Positions 25,501 through 34,073 of a stretch of DNA of 64,000 bases are shown here, one piece after another; within the stretch, counting starts at the first letter, position 1, and each line of letters opens with the position of its first letter. Position numbers and translations under genes: made by a program. The notes below the pieces were generated by a model. It was not told where the DNA came from and did not search any database. It worked only from the letters and a program-made list of their open reading frames with translations. This DNA comes from Actinomadura hibisca NBRC 15177 (GTDB lineage Bacteria > Actinomycetota > Actinomycetes > Streptosporangiales > Streptosporangiaceae): the NCBI RefSeq assembly GCF_001552635.1, contig NZ_BCRO01000026.1:124001-188000 (forward strand), read 5' to 3'.

Positions 25501-26076
25501 ATGGACGCGGAGTTGAAGCAGGTCATCGACGGCATCGGGCCCCGGCTGCGCAGGTTGCGCCGGGATCGCGGCCTGACGCTGGAGGCGCTCGCGGCCATGA
25601 CCGGCATGTCGGTGAGCACGTTGTCGCGCCTGGAGTCGGGCATCCGCCGCCCGACGCTTGAGCTGCTGATCCCGCTAGCGCGTGCGCACCGCGTCGCGCT
25701 CGACCAGCTGGTGGCCGCACCCGCCAGCGGCGACCCCCGGGTGCATCTGCGGCCGTTGCGCAAGGAGCACGGGAGTGTGCTGGTGCCGTTGACGCAGTAT
25801 CCGGGGCGGGTGCAGGTGTTCAAGCAGGTGCTGGCCCCGCGCGAGCCGAAGATGGTGACGCACGAAGGGTACGAGTGGCTCTACGTTCTGGGCGGCGAGC
25901 TGCGCGTCATCCTCGGCGAGGACGAGTTCACCTTGCGTCCCGGCGAGGTGGCGGAGTTCGACACCAGGCAGCCGCACTGGTTCGGCCCGGCGGGCACGGA
26001 CGCGGTGGAGATCCTGCACCTGTTCGGGCCGCGCGGTGACCAGGCCGTCGTCCGCGCGCGGCCGGAGCCCTCGTAG
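25501..26076 (+). CDS. XRE-family regulator with C-terminal cupin domain
   Basis: A 191-residue regulator. The HTH lies at about residues 13-67 (LTLEALAAMTGMSVSTLSRL, SGIRRPTLELLIPLARAH) and the cupin at about 110-180 (HEGYEWLYVLGGELRVIL, LRPGEVAEFDTRQPHWFG), with metal-binding-type His/Glu positions. This class senses small molecules and controls adjacent transport or detoxification genes. Divergent from the DHA2 pump. Confidence 0.9.
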   Translation: MDAELKQVIDGIGPRLRRLRRDRGLTLEALAAMTGMSVSTLSRLESGIRRPTLELLIPLARAHRVALDQLVAAPASGDPRVHLRPLRKEHGSVLVPLTQYPGRVQVFKQVLAPREPKMVTHEGYEWLYVLGGELRVILGEDEFTLRPGEVAEFDTRQPHWFGPAGTDAVEILHLFGPRGDQAVVRARPEPS

Positions 26077-26088
26077 ACCCGCGCGGCG

Positions 26089-26487
26089 TCACCGTGCCCG
26101 GCGGGTCTGGTAGGCCAGGGCCGCGACCGGGATGCTGACGATCAGGGTGCCGACGCACACCAGCGCCGCGCCGATCGGCCACAGGCCCGAGTCGTCCGAG
26201 GTGGCGGCGCTGATCGACCAGGACACCGTCAGCGCCGCCGTCGTGGCGACCACCGCCGCCACCGGCGCGCCGAGCCGGGCCACGATCACCCCGCACACCA
26301 GCAGCGTCACCACCAGGCCCGCGACCTGCCAGGTCTCGTAGGGCCCGGTCTCGTGGCCGTCGGGCTGGACGACGCGCTCGCGGTCCCAGCCCAGCCACGC
26401 CCAGTAGGCCACGGTCGTGACCAGCGCGGCCACCGCGCCGCCCTTCACCTCTCGCCCGGTCCGTCGCTCCGACACCGTCTGCGCCAT
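26089..26487 (-). CDS. Small four-span membrane protein
   Basis: A 132-residue protein with four hydrophobic segments (about residues 17-34, 51-71, 74-94 and 99-127) and a short polar loop rich in acidic residues. GGAGGTGG precedes the ATG at 26487. Convergent with the XRE-cupin gene and divergent from the next MFS gene. No family recognised. Confidence 0.55.
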   Translation of the reverse strand: MAQTVSERRTGREVKGGAVAALVTTVAYWAWLGWDRERVVQPDGHETGPYETWQVAGLVVTLLVCGVIVARLGAPVAAVVATTAALTVSWSISAATSDDSGLWPIGAALVCVGTLIVSIPVAALAYQTRRAR

Positions 26488-26536
26488 CAGGCACCACCTC
26501 CACCACCCATCTTCACTGTCAGCGCGCCGGGAAACA

Positions 26537-26552
26537 TGAGTAGCCCTACTCA
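26537..26552. promoter_or_regulatory. Perfect inverted repeat in divergent promoter region
   Basis: TGAGTAG-CC-CTACTCA (26537-26543, 26546-26552) is a 7-bp perfect inverted repeat. A further half-site TACTCA lies at 26569-26574. It lies between the small membrane protein and the MFS pump, the expected place for a shared operator; the regulator is not encoded beside it. Confidence 0.5.
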
Positions 26553-26659
26553 CCGGCCCCGCCCCGGGTACTCATCCGCCGGACCGCGCCGACCCCGTCC
26601 GGCGGCTCCCGTGAAGCGATCACTACGATGGGTGAGCAGTCGAGGGGCGGGGGACCTGG

Positions 26660-28138
26660 GTGAGACGCTGGGGCGTCCTGGCGGTGCTGGCCGCCAGCCT
26701 GCTGATCGTGGCCATGGACGCCACGATCCTCAACGTGGCGCTGCCGTCGCTGATCGACGACATGCGGCCCGGCGCGCTCGCCCAGCTGTGGATCATCGAC
26801 GTGTACGGCCTGGTGCTGGGCGGCCTGCTGGTCACCGCCGGTGCCGTCGGCGACCGCTGGGGCCGCCGCCGGCTGTTCCTCACCGGTCTCGCCGTCTTCG
26901 GCGCGGCCTCGATCGCCGCGGCCCTGTCGGCGCAGCCGTGGCAGCTCATCGCTGCCCGCGTGCTGCTGGGCTGCGGCGGCGCGATGATCATGCCGTCCAC
27001 GTTGTCGCTGATCCGGCACGTGTTCGCCGACGCCCGGGAGCGCGCCACCGCGATCGCCGTCTGGGCCGCCGCCGCGGGTGTCGGCGTCGCCGTCGGGCCG
27101 GTGCTCGGCGGCACGCTGGTGGAGGCGTTCGGCTGGTCGGCGGCCTTCTGGGTGAACGTGCCGGTCATCCTGGTCACCTTCACCATGGGCGCCTGCTTGC
27201 TGCCGGAGTCGCGCACGCCGAGTTCCGTCCCGCTCAACCTGTTCGACGTGCCGCTGTCGATCGCCGGGATGGTCGCGCTGGTCGGCGGCGTCAAGCAGCT
27301 CACCAAGTCCGGCCTGTGGTCCACCGCGCCGCTGCTGCTGCTCGCCGGGATCGCCCTGCTCGTCTGGTTCGTGCGCCGCCAGCTCCGCTCCGCCGACCCG
27401 CTTCTGGACGTGCGGCTGTTCGCGGGCCGTCCCTTCACCGCCGCCGCGCTGGTCACCTTCGTCGGGATGATGGGCATCGGCGCGGCCCTCTACCTGCTGT
27501 CGTTGTGGATGCAGTACGTGGAGGGCTACAGCCCCCTGCGGGCCGGGCTGCACATGAGCCCGCTGGCCGTCGCGCTCCTGGTCTCCTCCCTCGCCACGCC
27601 GAGGCTGACCGCGAAGTTCGGCGTCCGCACCGTCCTGGCGGCGGGCCTGGTCGCGCTGGTCCTCGGCTTCGCCGCCATCGCCCTCGCGCAGGGCGGCCTC
27701 AGCTATCCGGTCGTCGCGTTCGCCCTGGTCACCTTCGGTATCGGTGACGGCATGGGCATCACCGCCTCCGCCTCGGTGATGCTGGCCGCCGCCCCGCCCG
27801 AACGCTCCGGCGGGGCCGCCGCCGTCTCCGAGACCGCCTACGAACTGGGCGTGGCGTTCGGCGTCGCGCTCCTCGGCAGCGTCACCGCCGTCGCCTACCG
27901 CCACTTCCTGGACAGCGTCCCCACGCCGCTGATCAAGGACTCGATCGGCAGCGCCATCGACCACGCCGCCGACGTCGGCGGCCCGGCGGGCGAGCACATC
28001 GCCCGGGTCGCCCGCGAGGCCTACGTGGACGCGCTGCACCTGACGGCGGGCGTCTCGGCCGTCCTGATCGCCATCACGCTCGGCCTCGTCCTCGCTCTGG
28101 TCCCGCGCACCTTCCAGGCCAGCGGCTCCGGCCACTGA
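26660..28138 (+). CDS. DHA2-type MFS transporter (SmvA/QacA-like)
   Basis: A 492-residue 14-span drug:proton antiporter. MDATILNVALPSLID opens span 1, motif A reads GDRWGRRRLFLTGL, and motif C is AVGPVLGGTLVEAFGWS. The long loop GGPAGEHIARVAREAY before the last span is typical of the QacA/SmvA group, which exports quaternary ammonium compounds and dyes. GTG start. It converges on the ROK gene with a 18-nt gap. Confidence 0.87.
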   Translation: MRRWGVLAVLAASLLIVAMDATILNVALPSLIDDMRPGALAQLWIIDVYGLVLGGLLVTAGAVGDRWGRRRLFLTGLAVFGAASIAAALSAQPWQLIAARVLLGCGGAMIMPSTLSLIRHVFADARERATAIAVWAAAAGVGVAVGPVLGGTLVEAFGWSAAFWVNVPVILVTFTMGACLLPESRTPSSVPLNLFDVPLSIAGMVALVGGVKQLTKSGLWSTAPLLLLAGIALLVWFVRRQLRSADPLLDVRLFAGRPFTAAALVTFVGMMGIGAALYLLSLWMQYVEGYSPLRAGLHMSPLAVALLVSSLATPRLTAKFGVRTVLAAGLVALVLGFAAIALAQGGLSYPVVAFALVTFGIGDGMGITASASVMLAAAPPERSGGAAAVSETAYELGVAFGVALLGSVTAVAYRHFLDSVPTPLIKDSIGSAIDHAADVGGPAGEHIARVAREAYVDALHLTAGVSAVLIAITLGLVLALVPRTFQASGSGH

Positions 28139-28156
28139 CCCCCGCCGCCGGGCCCG

Positions 28157-29353
28157 TCACGCCGGGTCGGGCACCGCCGTCGAGACGGCCGGGCGCACCG
28201 GCGGTCGCAGGACGGGCGCGTCGGGCGCGAAGAAGAGCCGGTCGAGGTGCTCGATGGCGTAGTCGATGGCGCCGAGCACGACGCACTCGTCACCGAGCGT
28301 GGACGCGCGCAGCTCCGGCATGCGCAGGCAGACCCGTTCGAGCCGGGACCGCAGCAGCGGCAGCAGCACGTCGGCGGAGCGGGAGAAGCCGCCGCCGAGC
28401 ACCACGATCTCCGGATCGAGCAGCAGGATCGCGGCGGCGGTGCCGATTGAGAGCTTGTCGGCGAAGCGCCCCACCGCTTCCAAGGCCGCCGGATCGTTGT
28501 TGCGCGCGGCGGCCAGGGTGAAACCGGCGGCGTCCTCCGGCGGCACACCGGTGGGCACGACCGCAGGGTCGGCGAGGTCGTCCGGCGCGGTCACCCAGTG
28601 CGCCTCCGGCAGCATGACGATCTCGCCCGCGGCGGCCCCGAACCCCCGGTGCAGCCTGCCGTCGATGATCAGTCCGGTGCCCATGCGGCGCCCGATGTGC
28701 AGGAAGACCACGTCCCGGGCGTTGCGGGCCACGCCGCGCCTGGTCTCGGCCAGGGCGGCGAGGCGGCTGTCGTTCTCGACCAGCACCCGGCAGGGGAACA
28801 TGCCGCCCAGCAGGCCCGCGAGGTCGAGGTCCCGCCACGCCGGGACCGACGCCGACATGATGACGCGCCCCTCGGGCGTGACCAGCCCGGTGGTGCCGAC
28901 CGCGACCGTCCACAGGTCGGCCATCGTCAGCCCGCCCAGGTCCAGGCAGGCCGCGGCGGCCTGCTCGATGGCCGCCAGCCGGTCCGCCACCGGCGCGTCG
29001 GGGCGGGTGCGGCGGCGCGTCTCGGCGACGACGTTGCCGTCCAGGTCGGCGAGGGCGGCGCGGACGTTGTGCGCGCCGACGTCCACGCCCATCAGGTGGC
29101 CGCCGTCCGCGCGGAACCGGTAGCGCCGCGCGGGCCGCCCCATCGTGCCGGGCGCCGGGGGCACCTCCTCCACCCAGCCCAGGCCGGTCAGCTCGTCGAT
29201 GACCTCCTTGGTGGACGGCCGCGACAGGCCGGTGCGCCCGGCGAGCGCGGACAACGTCGCCGCCTCCGCCCCGCGCAGCACCTTGATCAGGGACAGCGCG
29301 TTGAGCTGCCGCAACCGGGACAGATCGCCGCCCTGCGGCGGCATGCGCGACAT
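28157..29353 (-). CDS. ROK family transcriptional regulator of the glycan operon
   Basis: A 398-residue regulator. The N-terminal winged helix is at about residues 14-75 (ATLSALAGRTGLSRPSTKEV, GRPARRYRF) and is followed by a ROK sugar-kinase fold (GVDVGAHNVRAALADLDG, NDSRLAALAETRRG). The CxCGxxGCxE zinc motif is absent, so it is a binding-only regulator. Divergent from the GH36-ABC-GH operon, with AAGTTC-GAG-GAACTT just upstream; it almost certainly represses that operon and responds to a sugar released by it. Confidence 0.87.
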   Translation of the reverse strand: MSRMPPQGGDLSRLRQLNALSLIKVLRGAEAATLSALAGRTGLSRPSTKEVIDELTGLGWVEEVPPAPGTMGRPARRYRFRADGGHLMGVDVGAHNVRAALADLDGNVVAETRRRTRPDAPVADRLAAIEQAAAACLDLGGLTMADLWTVAVGTTGLVTPEGRVIMSASVPAWRDLDLAGLLGGMFPCRVLVENDSRLAALAETRRGVARNARDVVFLHIGRRMGTGLIIDGRLHRGFGAAAGEIVMLPEAHWVTAPDDLADPAVVPTGVPPEDAAGFTLAAARNNDPAALEAVGRFADKLSIGTAAAILLLDPEIVVLGGGFSRSADVLLPLLRSRLERVCLRMPELRASTLGDECVVLGAIDYAIEHLDRLFFAPDAPVLRPPVRPAVSTAVPDPA

Positions 29354-29370
29354 CAGAAGGTGCCCTTCCA

Positions 29371-29385
29371 AAGTTCGAGGAACTT
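29371..29385. promoter_or_regulatory. ROK operator candidate overlapping a -35 element
   Basis: AAGTTC-GAG-GAACTT (29371-29385) is a perfect 6-bp inverted repeat 18 nt upstream of the ROK start. Its right arm overlaps TTGACA (29384-29389), a consensus -35 pointing toward the GH36 gene. A bound ROK dimer would block both directions. The matching -10 is unclear. Confidence 0.6.
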
Positions 29386-29513
29386 GACAGCGGGTCAGGG
29401 TCTCCAGCGTAGAGCCCGCAGGAATCCGGCGGCAAGCGGGCATTGCCGGACCGATCTTCCGAATGCTACTAATGATGGACTCCTTAATAACTCTCCTGGA
29501 AGTGAGAGAGCCG

Positions 29514-30827
29514 ATGTCGTTCACCGTGATCGGAGAGATCACCCGCCTCGCGCACCGAACGCGGGTCTTCGAGTTCGGCTGGCAGTCGTGGAGCCCGACC
29601 GGCGCCTACCGGCTGGGCGAGACGCCCCCGCGTCCCGCCGACGCCAACGTGCAGACCATCTGCTACCGCCCAGAGACGCCCGTCCCGGCCGGGACGTTCC
29701 AGGGTGAGGGCCTGTTGGCGGTCGACCCCGGCGACGGCGGCCCGATCTCGCTCTTCTCCGGCCCCGGCCCGGAGCAGGTGCCCTCCATCCGGGCCCGCGA
29801 GCAGGGCGGCCGCCTGATCGTCTCCGCCGACGGGCCCGTCACGCGCCACGAGTTCGACGGCGACCTCGACGGCGCGCTGCGCTGGTGGGCGCAGCGGATC
29901 GCGGAGGGCCACGCCCCGGCCGACTTCCCCGCCGTGCCGCCCATGTGGTGCTCCTGGTACGGCTACTGGGACAAGGTCACCGACACCGACGTCCTCGACA
30001 ACCTCGCCCTCGCCGAGCGGCACGGCATCGACGCCGACATGTTCCTCATCGACGACGGCTACGAGGCCGGGATCGGCGACTGGCTGGAACTGCGCCCCGA
30101 ATTCGGCTCGCTGGAGCGGTCCCTCGGCGCGATCCTGGAGACGGGCAGGCGCGCGGGCCTCTGGCTGGCGCCGTTCCTCGTCGGCCGGCGCAGCCGCACC
30201 TTCCGCGACCACCCCGGCTGGCTCGTCGGCGGCGCGCACGCGGGGACGATGTGGGACCAGGACCTCGCGGTGCTCGACGTCACCCACCCCGACGCCGCCG
30301 CCCACCTGACCGAGGTCTTCCAGAAGCTCGCCGCCCTCGGCGTGAGCCACTTCAAGCTCGACTACCTCTACGCGGGCGCGCTCGCCGGACGGCGGCACGA
30401 GGACCTCGACCCGATCGCCGCCTACCGGCGCGGGCTGGAGATCATCCGCCAGGCCGTCGGCCCGGACGCCACGCTGCACGCCTGCGGCGCGCCCCTGCTC
30501 CCGAGCATCGGCCTCGCCGACATCATGCGCGTCAGCCCCGACACCGCGCCCCGGGTGCTGCCGAGGGCGGGCGACCTGAGCCAGCCGTCACAGCTCGGCG
30601 CGCGGCTCACCGGAGCCGCGCGGGAGTTCCTGCACGCGCGCTGGTGGGTCAACGACCCCGACTGCATCATGGCCCGGCCGGAGGTCGAGGAGCGGGCGGA
30701 GTGGGCCGCGCACATCGCGGCGGGCGGCGGGCTGCGCGGCTCCGGCGACCCGATCGCGGCGCTGGACGCGTGGGGCCTGGAGACGACGCGACGGCTCATG
30801 GTCCCGACCCGGACGGACCCGTCATGA
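29514..30827 (+). CDS. GH36-type alpha-galactosidase
   Basis: A 437-residue cytoplasmic glycosidase (no signal peptide). Clan GH-D features are WCSWYGYWDKVT, FLIDDGYE, the nucleophile Asp283 in HFKLDYLYAG, and the acid/base candidate Asp343 in MRVSPDTAP. It is much shorter than the roughly 700-residue classical GH36 enzymes and fits the compact actinobacterial group. First gene of the operon; its stop overlaps the permease ATG (ATGA). It likely releases galactose or N-acetylgalactosamine from imported oligosaccharides. Confidence 0.85.
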   Translation: MSFTVIGEITRLAHRTRVFEFGWQSWSPTGAYRLGETPPRPADANVQTICYRPETPVPAGTFQGEGLLAVDPGDGGPISLFSGPGPEQVPSIRAREQGGRLIVSADGPVTRHEFDGDLDGALRWWAQRIAEGHAPADFPAVPPMWCSWYGYWDKVTDTDVLDNLALAERHGIDADMFLIDDGYEAGIGDWLELRPEFGSLERSLGAILETGRRAGLWLAPFLVGRRSRTFRDHPGWLVGGAHAGTMWDQDLAVLDVTHPDAAAHLTEVFQKLAALGVSHFKLDYLYAGALAGRRHEDLDPIAAYRRGLEIIRQAVGPDATLHACGAPLLPSIGLADIMRVSPDTAPRVLPRAGDLSQPSQLGARLTGAAREFLHARWWVNDPDCIMARPEVEERAEWAAHIAAGGGLRGSGDPIAALDAWGLETTRRLMVPTRTDPS

Positions 30828-31921
30828 CGAGTGACGCCGGCCACCTGACGGGACGGACGGCCGACACTTCGCCTGGCCCGCAGCCTGATTCCTCGTCCGA
30901 CTTGCGGCCCGACGCCCCACCCGGCTCGCGGTCCGACGCACCGCCGGGCCCCAAGCCCGAGCCGACGCCCGGACCAGCACCGGAACCGGCCCCCGAGCCC
31001 CCATCCGGCACCGGAAGCCGCACCACGAAGGCCACCCGGAAGCGCCACCGCCCCACGCGGCACTGGTACGCCTACCTGTTCATCGCCCCGAGCCTGTTCG
31101 GCGTCTTCGCCTTCCTCCTGCTCCCCCTCCTGATCGTGTTCGTCCTCAGCCTGTTCCACTGGGAGCTGCTCTCCACCCCCACCTTCGCCGGGCTCGCCAA
31201 CTACCGGCGGCTCGCGGGCGACGGCGGCACCTGGCACTCGGTGTGGGTGACCGTCCTGTTCGTCCTGCTGAGCGTCCCGCTCCAGACCGTCCTCGGCCTG
31301 CTGCTGGCCCTGCTGCTCAACCAGCGGGTCAAGGGCGTGGCGTTCTACCGCGCGCTGTTCGTCGTGCCGTGGATGGCCACGCCGATCGTGATGGGCGTCG
31401 TCTGGACGTGGATCTTCGACCCGCGGGACGGGGCGCTGAACCGGGTGCTCGACGTCGTCGGCGTCGCCGGGCCGAACTGGCTGACCGACCCCGCGTGGGC
31501 GCTGCCGTCGGTCGCGCTGGTCAACGTCTGGCAGTTCAGCGGCTACACCATGCTGTTCTTCCTGGCCGGGCTCCAGGGCGTCCCGCAGGAGTTGTACGAC
31601 GCGGCGGCCACCGACGGCGCGAGCCCGGTCCAGCGCTTCTTCCAGATCACCCTGCCGCTGCTGAACCCCACGACGTTCTTCGTCACGGTGACGAACCTGG
31701 TCGGCGCGTTCCAGATCTTCGACACCGTCTACGCGATGACCGACGGCGGGCCCGGCAACGGCACCGAGGTCCTCAACTTCCGGATCTACGAGACGGCCTT
31801 CCGGCAGTTCGACTTCGGCTACGCCGCCACGCTCGCCGCGCTGCTGTTCCTGCTCATCCTCGCGGTGACGCTGGCGCAGGTCCGGTTCTTCAGCAAGCGC
31901 ACCACCTACGACCTGAGCTGA
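30824..31921 (+). CDS. Sugar ABC transporter permease (MalF-like)
   Basis: A 365-residue permease. Unusually, the first 75 residues are a Pro/Asp/Ser-rich low-complexity cytoplasmic tail (PGPKPEPTPGPAPEPAPEP). Six membrane segments follow, and the EAA loop that contacts the ATPase reads ELYDAAATDGASPVQRFF. GGPGNGTEVLNFRIYE is typical of carbohydrate uptake CUT1 permeases. It works with the next permease and the lipoprotein; no ATPase gene is in the operon, so a shared MsiK-type ATPase elsewhere is expected. Confidence 0.9.
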   Translation: MTSDAGHLTGRTADTSPGPQPDSSSDLRPDAPPGSRSDAPPGPKPEPTPGPAPEPAPEPPSGTGSRTTKATRKRHRPTRHWYAYLFIAPSLFGVFAFLLLPLLIVFVLSLFHWELLSTPTFAGLANYRRLAGDGGTWHSVWVTVLFVLLSVPLQTVLGLLLALLLNQRVKGVAFYRALFVVPWMATPIVMGVVWTWIFDPRDGALNRVLDVVGVAGPNWLTDPAWALPSVALVNVWQFSGYTMLFFLAGLQGVPQELYDAAATDGASPVQRFFQITLPLLNPTTFFVTVTNLVGAFQIFDTVYAMTDGGPGNGTEVLNFRIYETAFRQFDFGYAATLAALLFLLILAVTLAQVRFFSKRTTYDLS

Positions 31922-31930
31922 GGAGGGGCC

Positions 31931-32740
31931 ATGGCCAAGCGCACCGCGCTCTATCTCACGCTGATCATCGGGGCCTTCGTCTCCGTCTTCCCCTACCTCC
32001 TGGTCGCGCTGACCGCGCTGAAGACGCCGCGGCAGCTCAACTCCACCCAGCCCTGGGAGCCGGGCCTGCCGCCCACCCTCGGCAACCTCGGCAAGGTGCT
32101 GGACTCGGGCTTCACCGGCTACCTCGGCAACTCGCTGCTGATGACCGCCGCGCTGACGGCCGGGCAGCTCGTGTTCACCACGTTCGCCGCCTACGCGTTC
32201 GCCCGGCTCCGCTTCCGCGGCCGCGACGTGCTGTTCTGGCTGTACGTCGCCACGATGATGGTGCCCAGCGCCGTCACCATGATCCCGCTGTTCCTCATCA
32301 TGCGCGAGCTGCACCTGGTCAACACCTGGTGGGGGCTGCTCGCGCCGTACCTGCTCGGCACGCCGTACGGGATCTTCCTGATGCGGCAGTTCTTCCGCGC
32401 CCTGCCCGCCGGGCTGGAGGACGCGGCGCGCATCGACGGCGCCGGGCCGCTCACGATCCTGCTGCGCATCGTCCTGCCGCTGTCGCGCCCCGCCCTGGGC
32501 ACCCTCGCGATCATCACCGTCATCGCGTCCTGGAACAACTTCATGTGGCCCCTGATCATCACCAGCGGCGACGACACCAAGGTCGTCACGGTGGGGATCG
32601 CCGGGCTGAAGGGCGCCATCGGCGTCGACCCGAACCAGATGACCGCCGCCGCCCTGATCGCGCTGGTGCCGATGGTCGCGGTCTTCGTCGCCTTCCAGAG
32701 ATACATCGTCCGCTCGGTGGTCCTCACCGGCCTCAAATAG
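31931..32740 (+). CDS. Sugar ABC transporter permease (MalG-like)
   Basis: A 269-residue CUT1 permease with six membrane segments. The EAA loop reads GLEDAARIDGAGPLTILLRI and the C-terminal segment IVRSVVLTGLK is characteristic of the MalG side. Starts 9 nt after the MalF-like gene behind GAGGAGGGG. Confidence 0.92.
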   Translation: MAKRTALYLTLIIGAFVSVFPYLLVALTALKTPRQLNSTQPWEPGLPPTLGNLGKVLDSGFTGYLGNSLLMTAALTAGQLVFTTFAAYAFARLRFRGRDVLFWLYVATMMVPSAVTMIPLFLIMRELHLVNTWWGLLAPYLLGTPYGIFLMRQFFRALPAGLEDAARIDGAGPLTILLRIVLPLSRPALGTLAIITVIASWNNFMWPLIITSGDDTKVVTVGIAGLKGAIGVDPNQMTAAALIALVPMVAVFVAFQRYIVRSVVLTGLK

Positions 32741-32755
32741 AAGAGGTCAACCGTC

Positions 32756-34063
32756 ATGACATCCCCCCGAAACCGCTCGTTCGCGGCCCTGCTCGGCGCC
32801 GCCCTCCTGCTCCCCCTCACCGCCTGCGGCTCCGGCGACTCCGGCGGCGACGGCACCCTCACCTACCGGCTCTGGGACGACCAGCAGAAGGCGGGCTACC
32901 AGAAGGTGATGGCGGCCTTCGAGAAGGCCAACCCCGGCGTCCGCGTCAAGATCGAGCTGCTGCCGTACGACCAGTACTGGACCAAGATGACCGCCGACGC
33001 CGTCGCGGGCACCGCGCCGGACGTCTTCTGGATGCAGACCACCCAGTTCCCCGAGTTCGTCACCAAGGGCGTGCTGGCCGACCTCAGCCCCCTCGGCCTC
33101 GACGCCGCCAAGTACCACCCGAACGTCGTGCAGTCCTACACCTACAAGGGGAAGCTGTACGGCGTCCCGAAGGACTTCGGCATCGTCGGACTCCTCTACA
33201 ACAAGGACCTGTTCAAGAAGGCGGGCGTCCCCGACCCGGACAAGCTCACCTGGACGCCCGACGGCTCCGGCAGCCTGCTGGAGACCGCGCGCAAGCTGAC
33301 CGTCGACGACAAGGGCAAGCACCCCGACGAGCCGGGATTCGACCCGGCCAAGGTGAAGCAGTACGGCTTCGCGTCCTGGAACCACTACCAGACGCAGTGG
33401 ATGAACTGGGTGAACTCCAACGGCGGCAAGCTGGTGGACCAGCCGTTCGGCAAGTACGCCTTCAACGACGACGCCTCGGTGCAGGCGCTCCAGTTCGGCG
33501 TCGACCTGGTGAACAAGCACCACGTCGCGCCACCCGCCGCGCAGACGAACCCGCCCAGCGACAAGATCAACGAGATGTTCAAGCGCGGTCAGGTGGCGAT
33601 GTTCCCCGCCAACAACGCGCTGCTGCCGTTCGTCACGCCCGGCGCCAGCTTTAAGATCGGCATCGCGCCGATGCCCACGGGCCCCGCCGGGCGGTCGGTG
33701 AACATCAACGGCCTGTCGGAGGCCGTCTACGCCAAGAGCCCGCGCAAGGAGGCGGCGCTGAAGCTGGCCCGCTACCTGTCCGGCCCCGAGGCGCAGAAGA
33801 TCATGGCCGACGACGGGCACGTCTTCCCCGCGCTGAACGGCCTCTCCCAGGGCTACGTCGACTTCTGGAAGCGCAAGGGCCTGGACGTCTCGCCCTTCCT
33901 GGAGGAGTCGCGCGGCACCACGTTCAACCTGCCGGTCACGACCGGCTTCACCGCGTTCGAGAACAAGCTCAACCAGACCTTCAACGACATGTACCTCGGC
34001 AAGCTGACGCCCAAGCAGGCCGCCGACCGCGCCGTCGCCGACGGCAACGCCCTGGCGAAGTAG
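32756..34063 (+). CDS. Sugar ABC transporter substrate-binding lipoprotein
   Basis: A 435-residue extracytoplasmic binding protein. The signal peptide ends in lipobox LTAC with lipidated Cys24, then a Gly/Ser linker. The mature part is a type-1 solute-binding fold (LTYRLWDDQQKAGYQKVMAA, AGTAPDVFWMQTTQF, GVPKDFGIVGLLYNKDLF). Strong basic and aromatic content fits oligosaccharide binding. Encoded with both permeases; the neighbouring enzymes suggest galactose- and hexosamine-containing ligands. Confidence 0.92.
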   Translation: MTSPRNRSFAALLGAALLLPLTACGSGDSGGDGTLTYRLWDDQQKAGYQKVMAAFEKANPGVRVKIELLPYDQYWTKMTADAVAGTAPDVFWMQTTQFPEFVTKGVLADLSPLGLDAAKYHPNVVQSYTYKGKLYGVPKDFGIVGLLYNKDLFKKAGVPDPDKLTWTPDGSGSLLETARKLTVDDKGKHPDEPGFDPAKVKQYGFASWNHYQTQWMNWVNSNGGKLVDQPFGKYAFNDDASVQALQFGVDLVNKHHVAPPAAQTNPPSDKINEMFKRGQVAMFPANNALLPFVTPGASFKIGIAPMPTGPAGRSVNINGLSEAVYAKSPRKEAALKLARYLSGPEAQKIMADDGHVFPALNGLSQGYVDFWKRKGLDVSPFLEESRGTTFNLPVTTGFTAFENKLNQTFNDMYLGKLTPKQAADRAVADGNALAK

Positions 34064-34073
34064 GGGGAGCACG

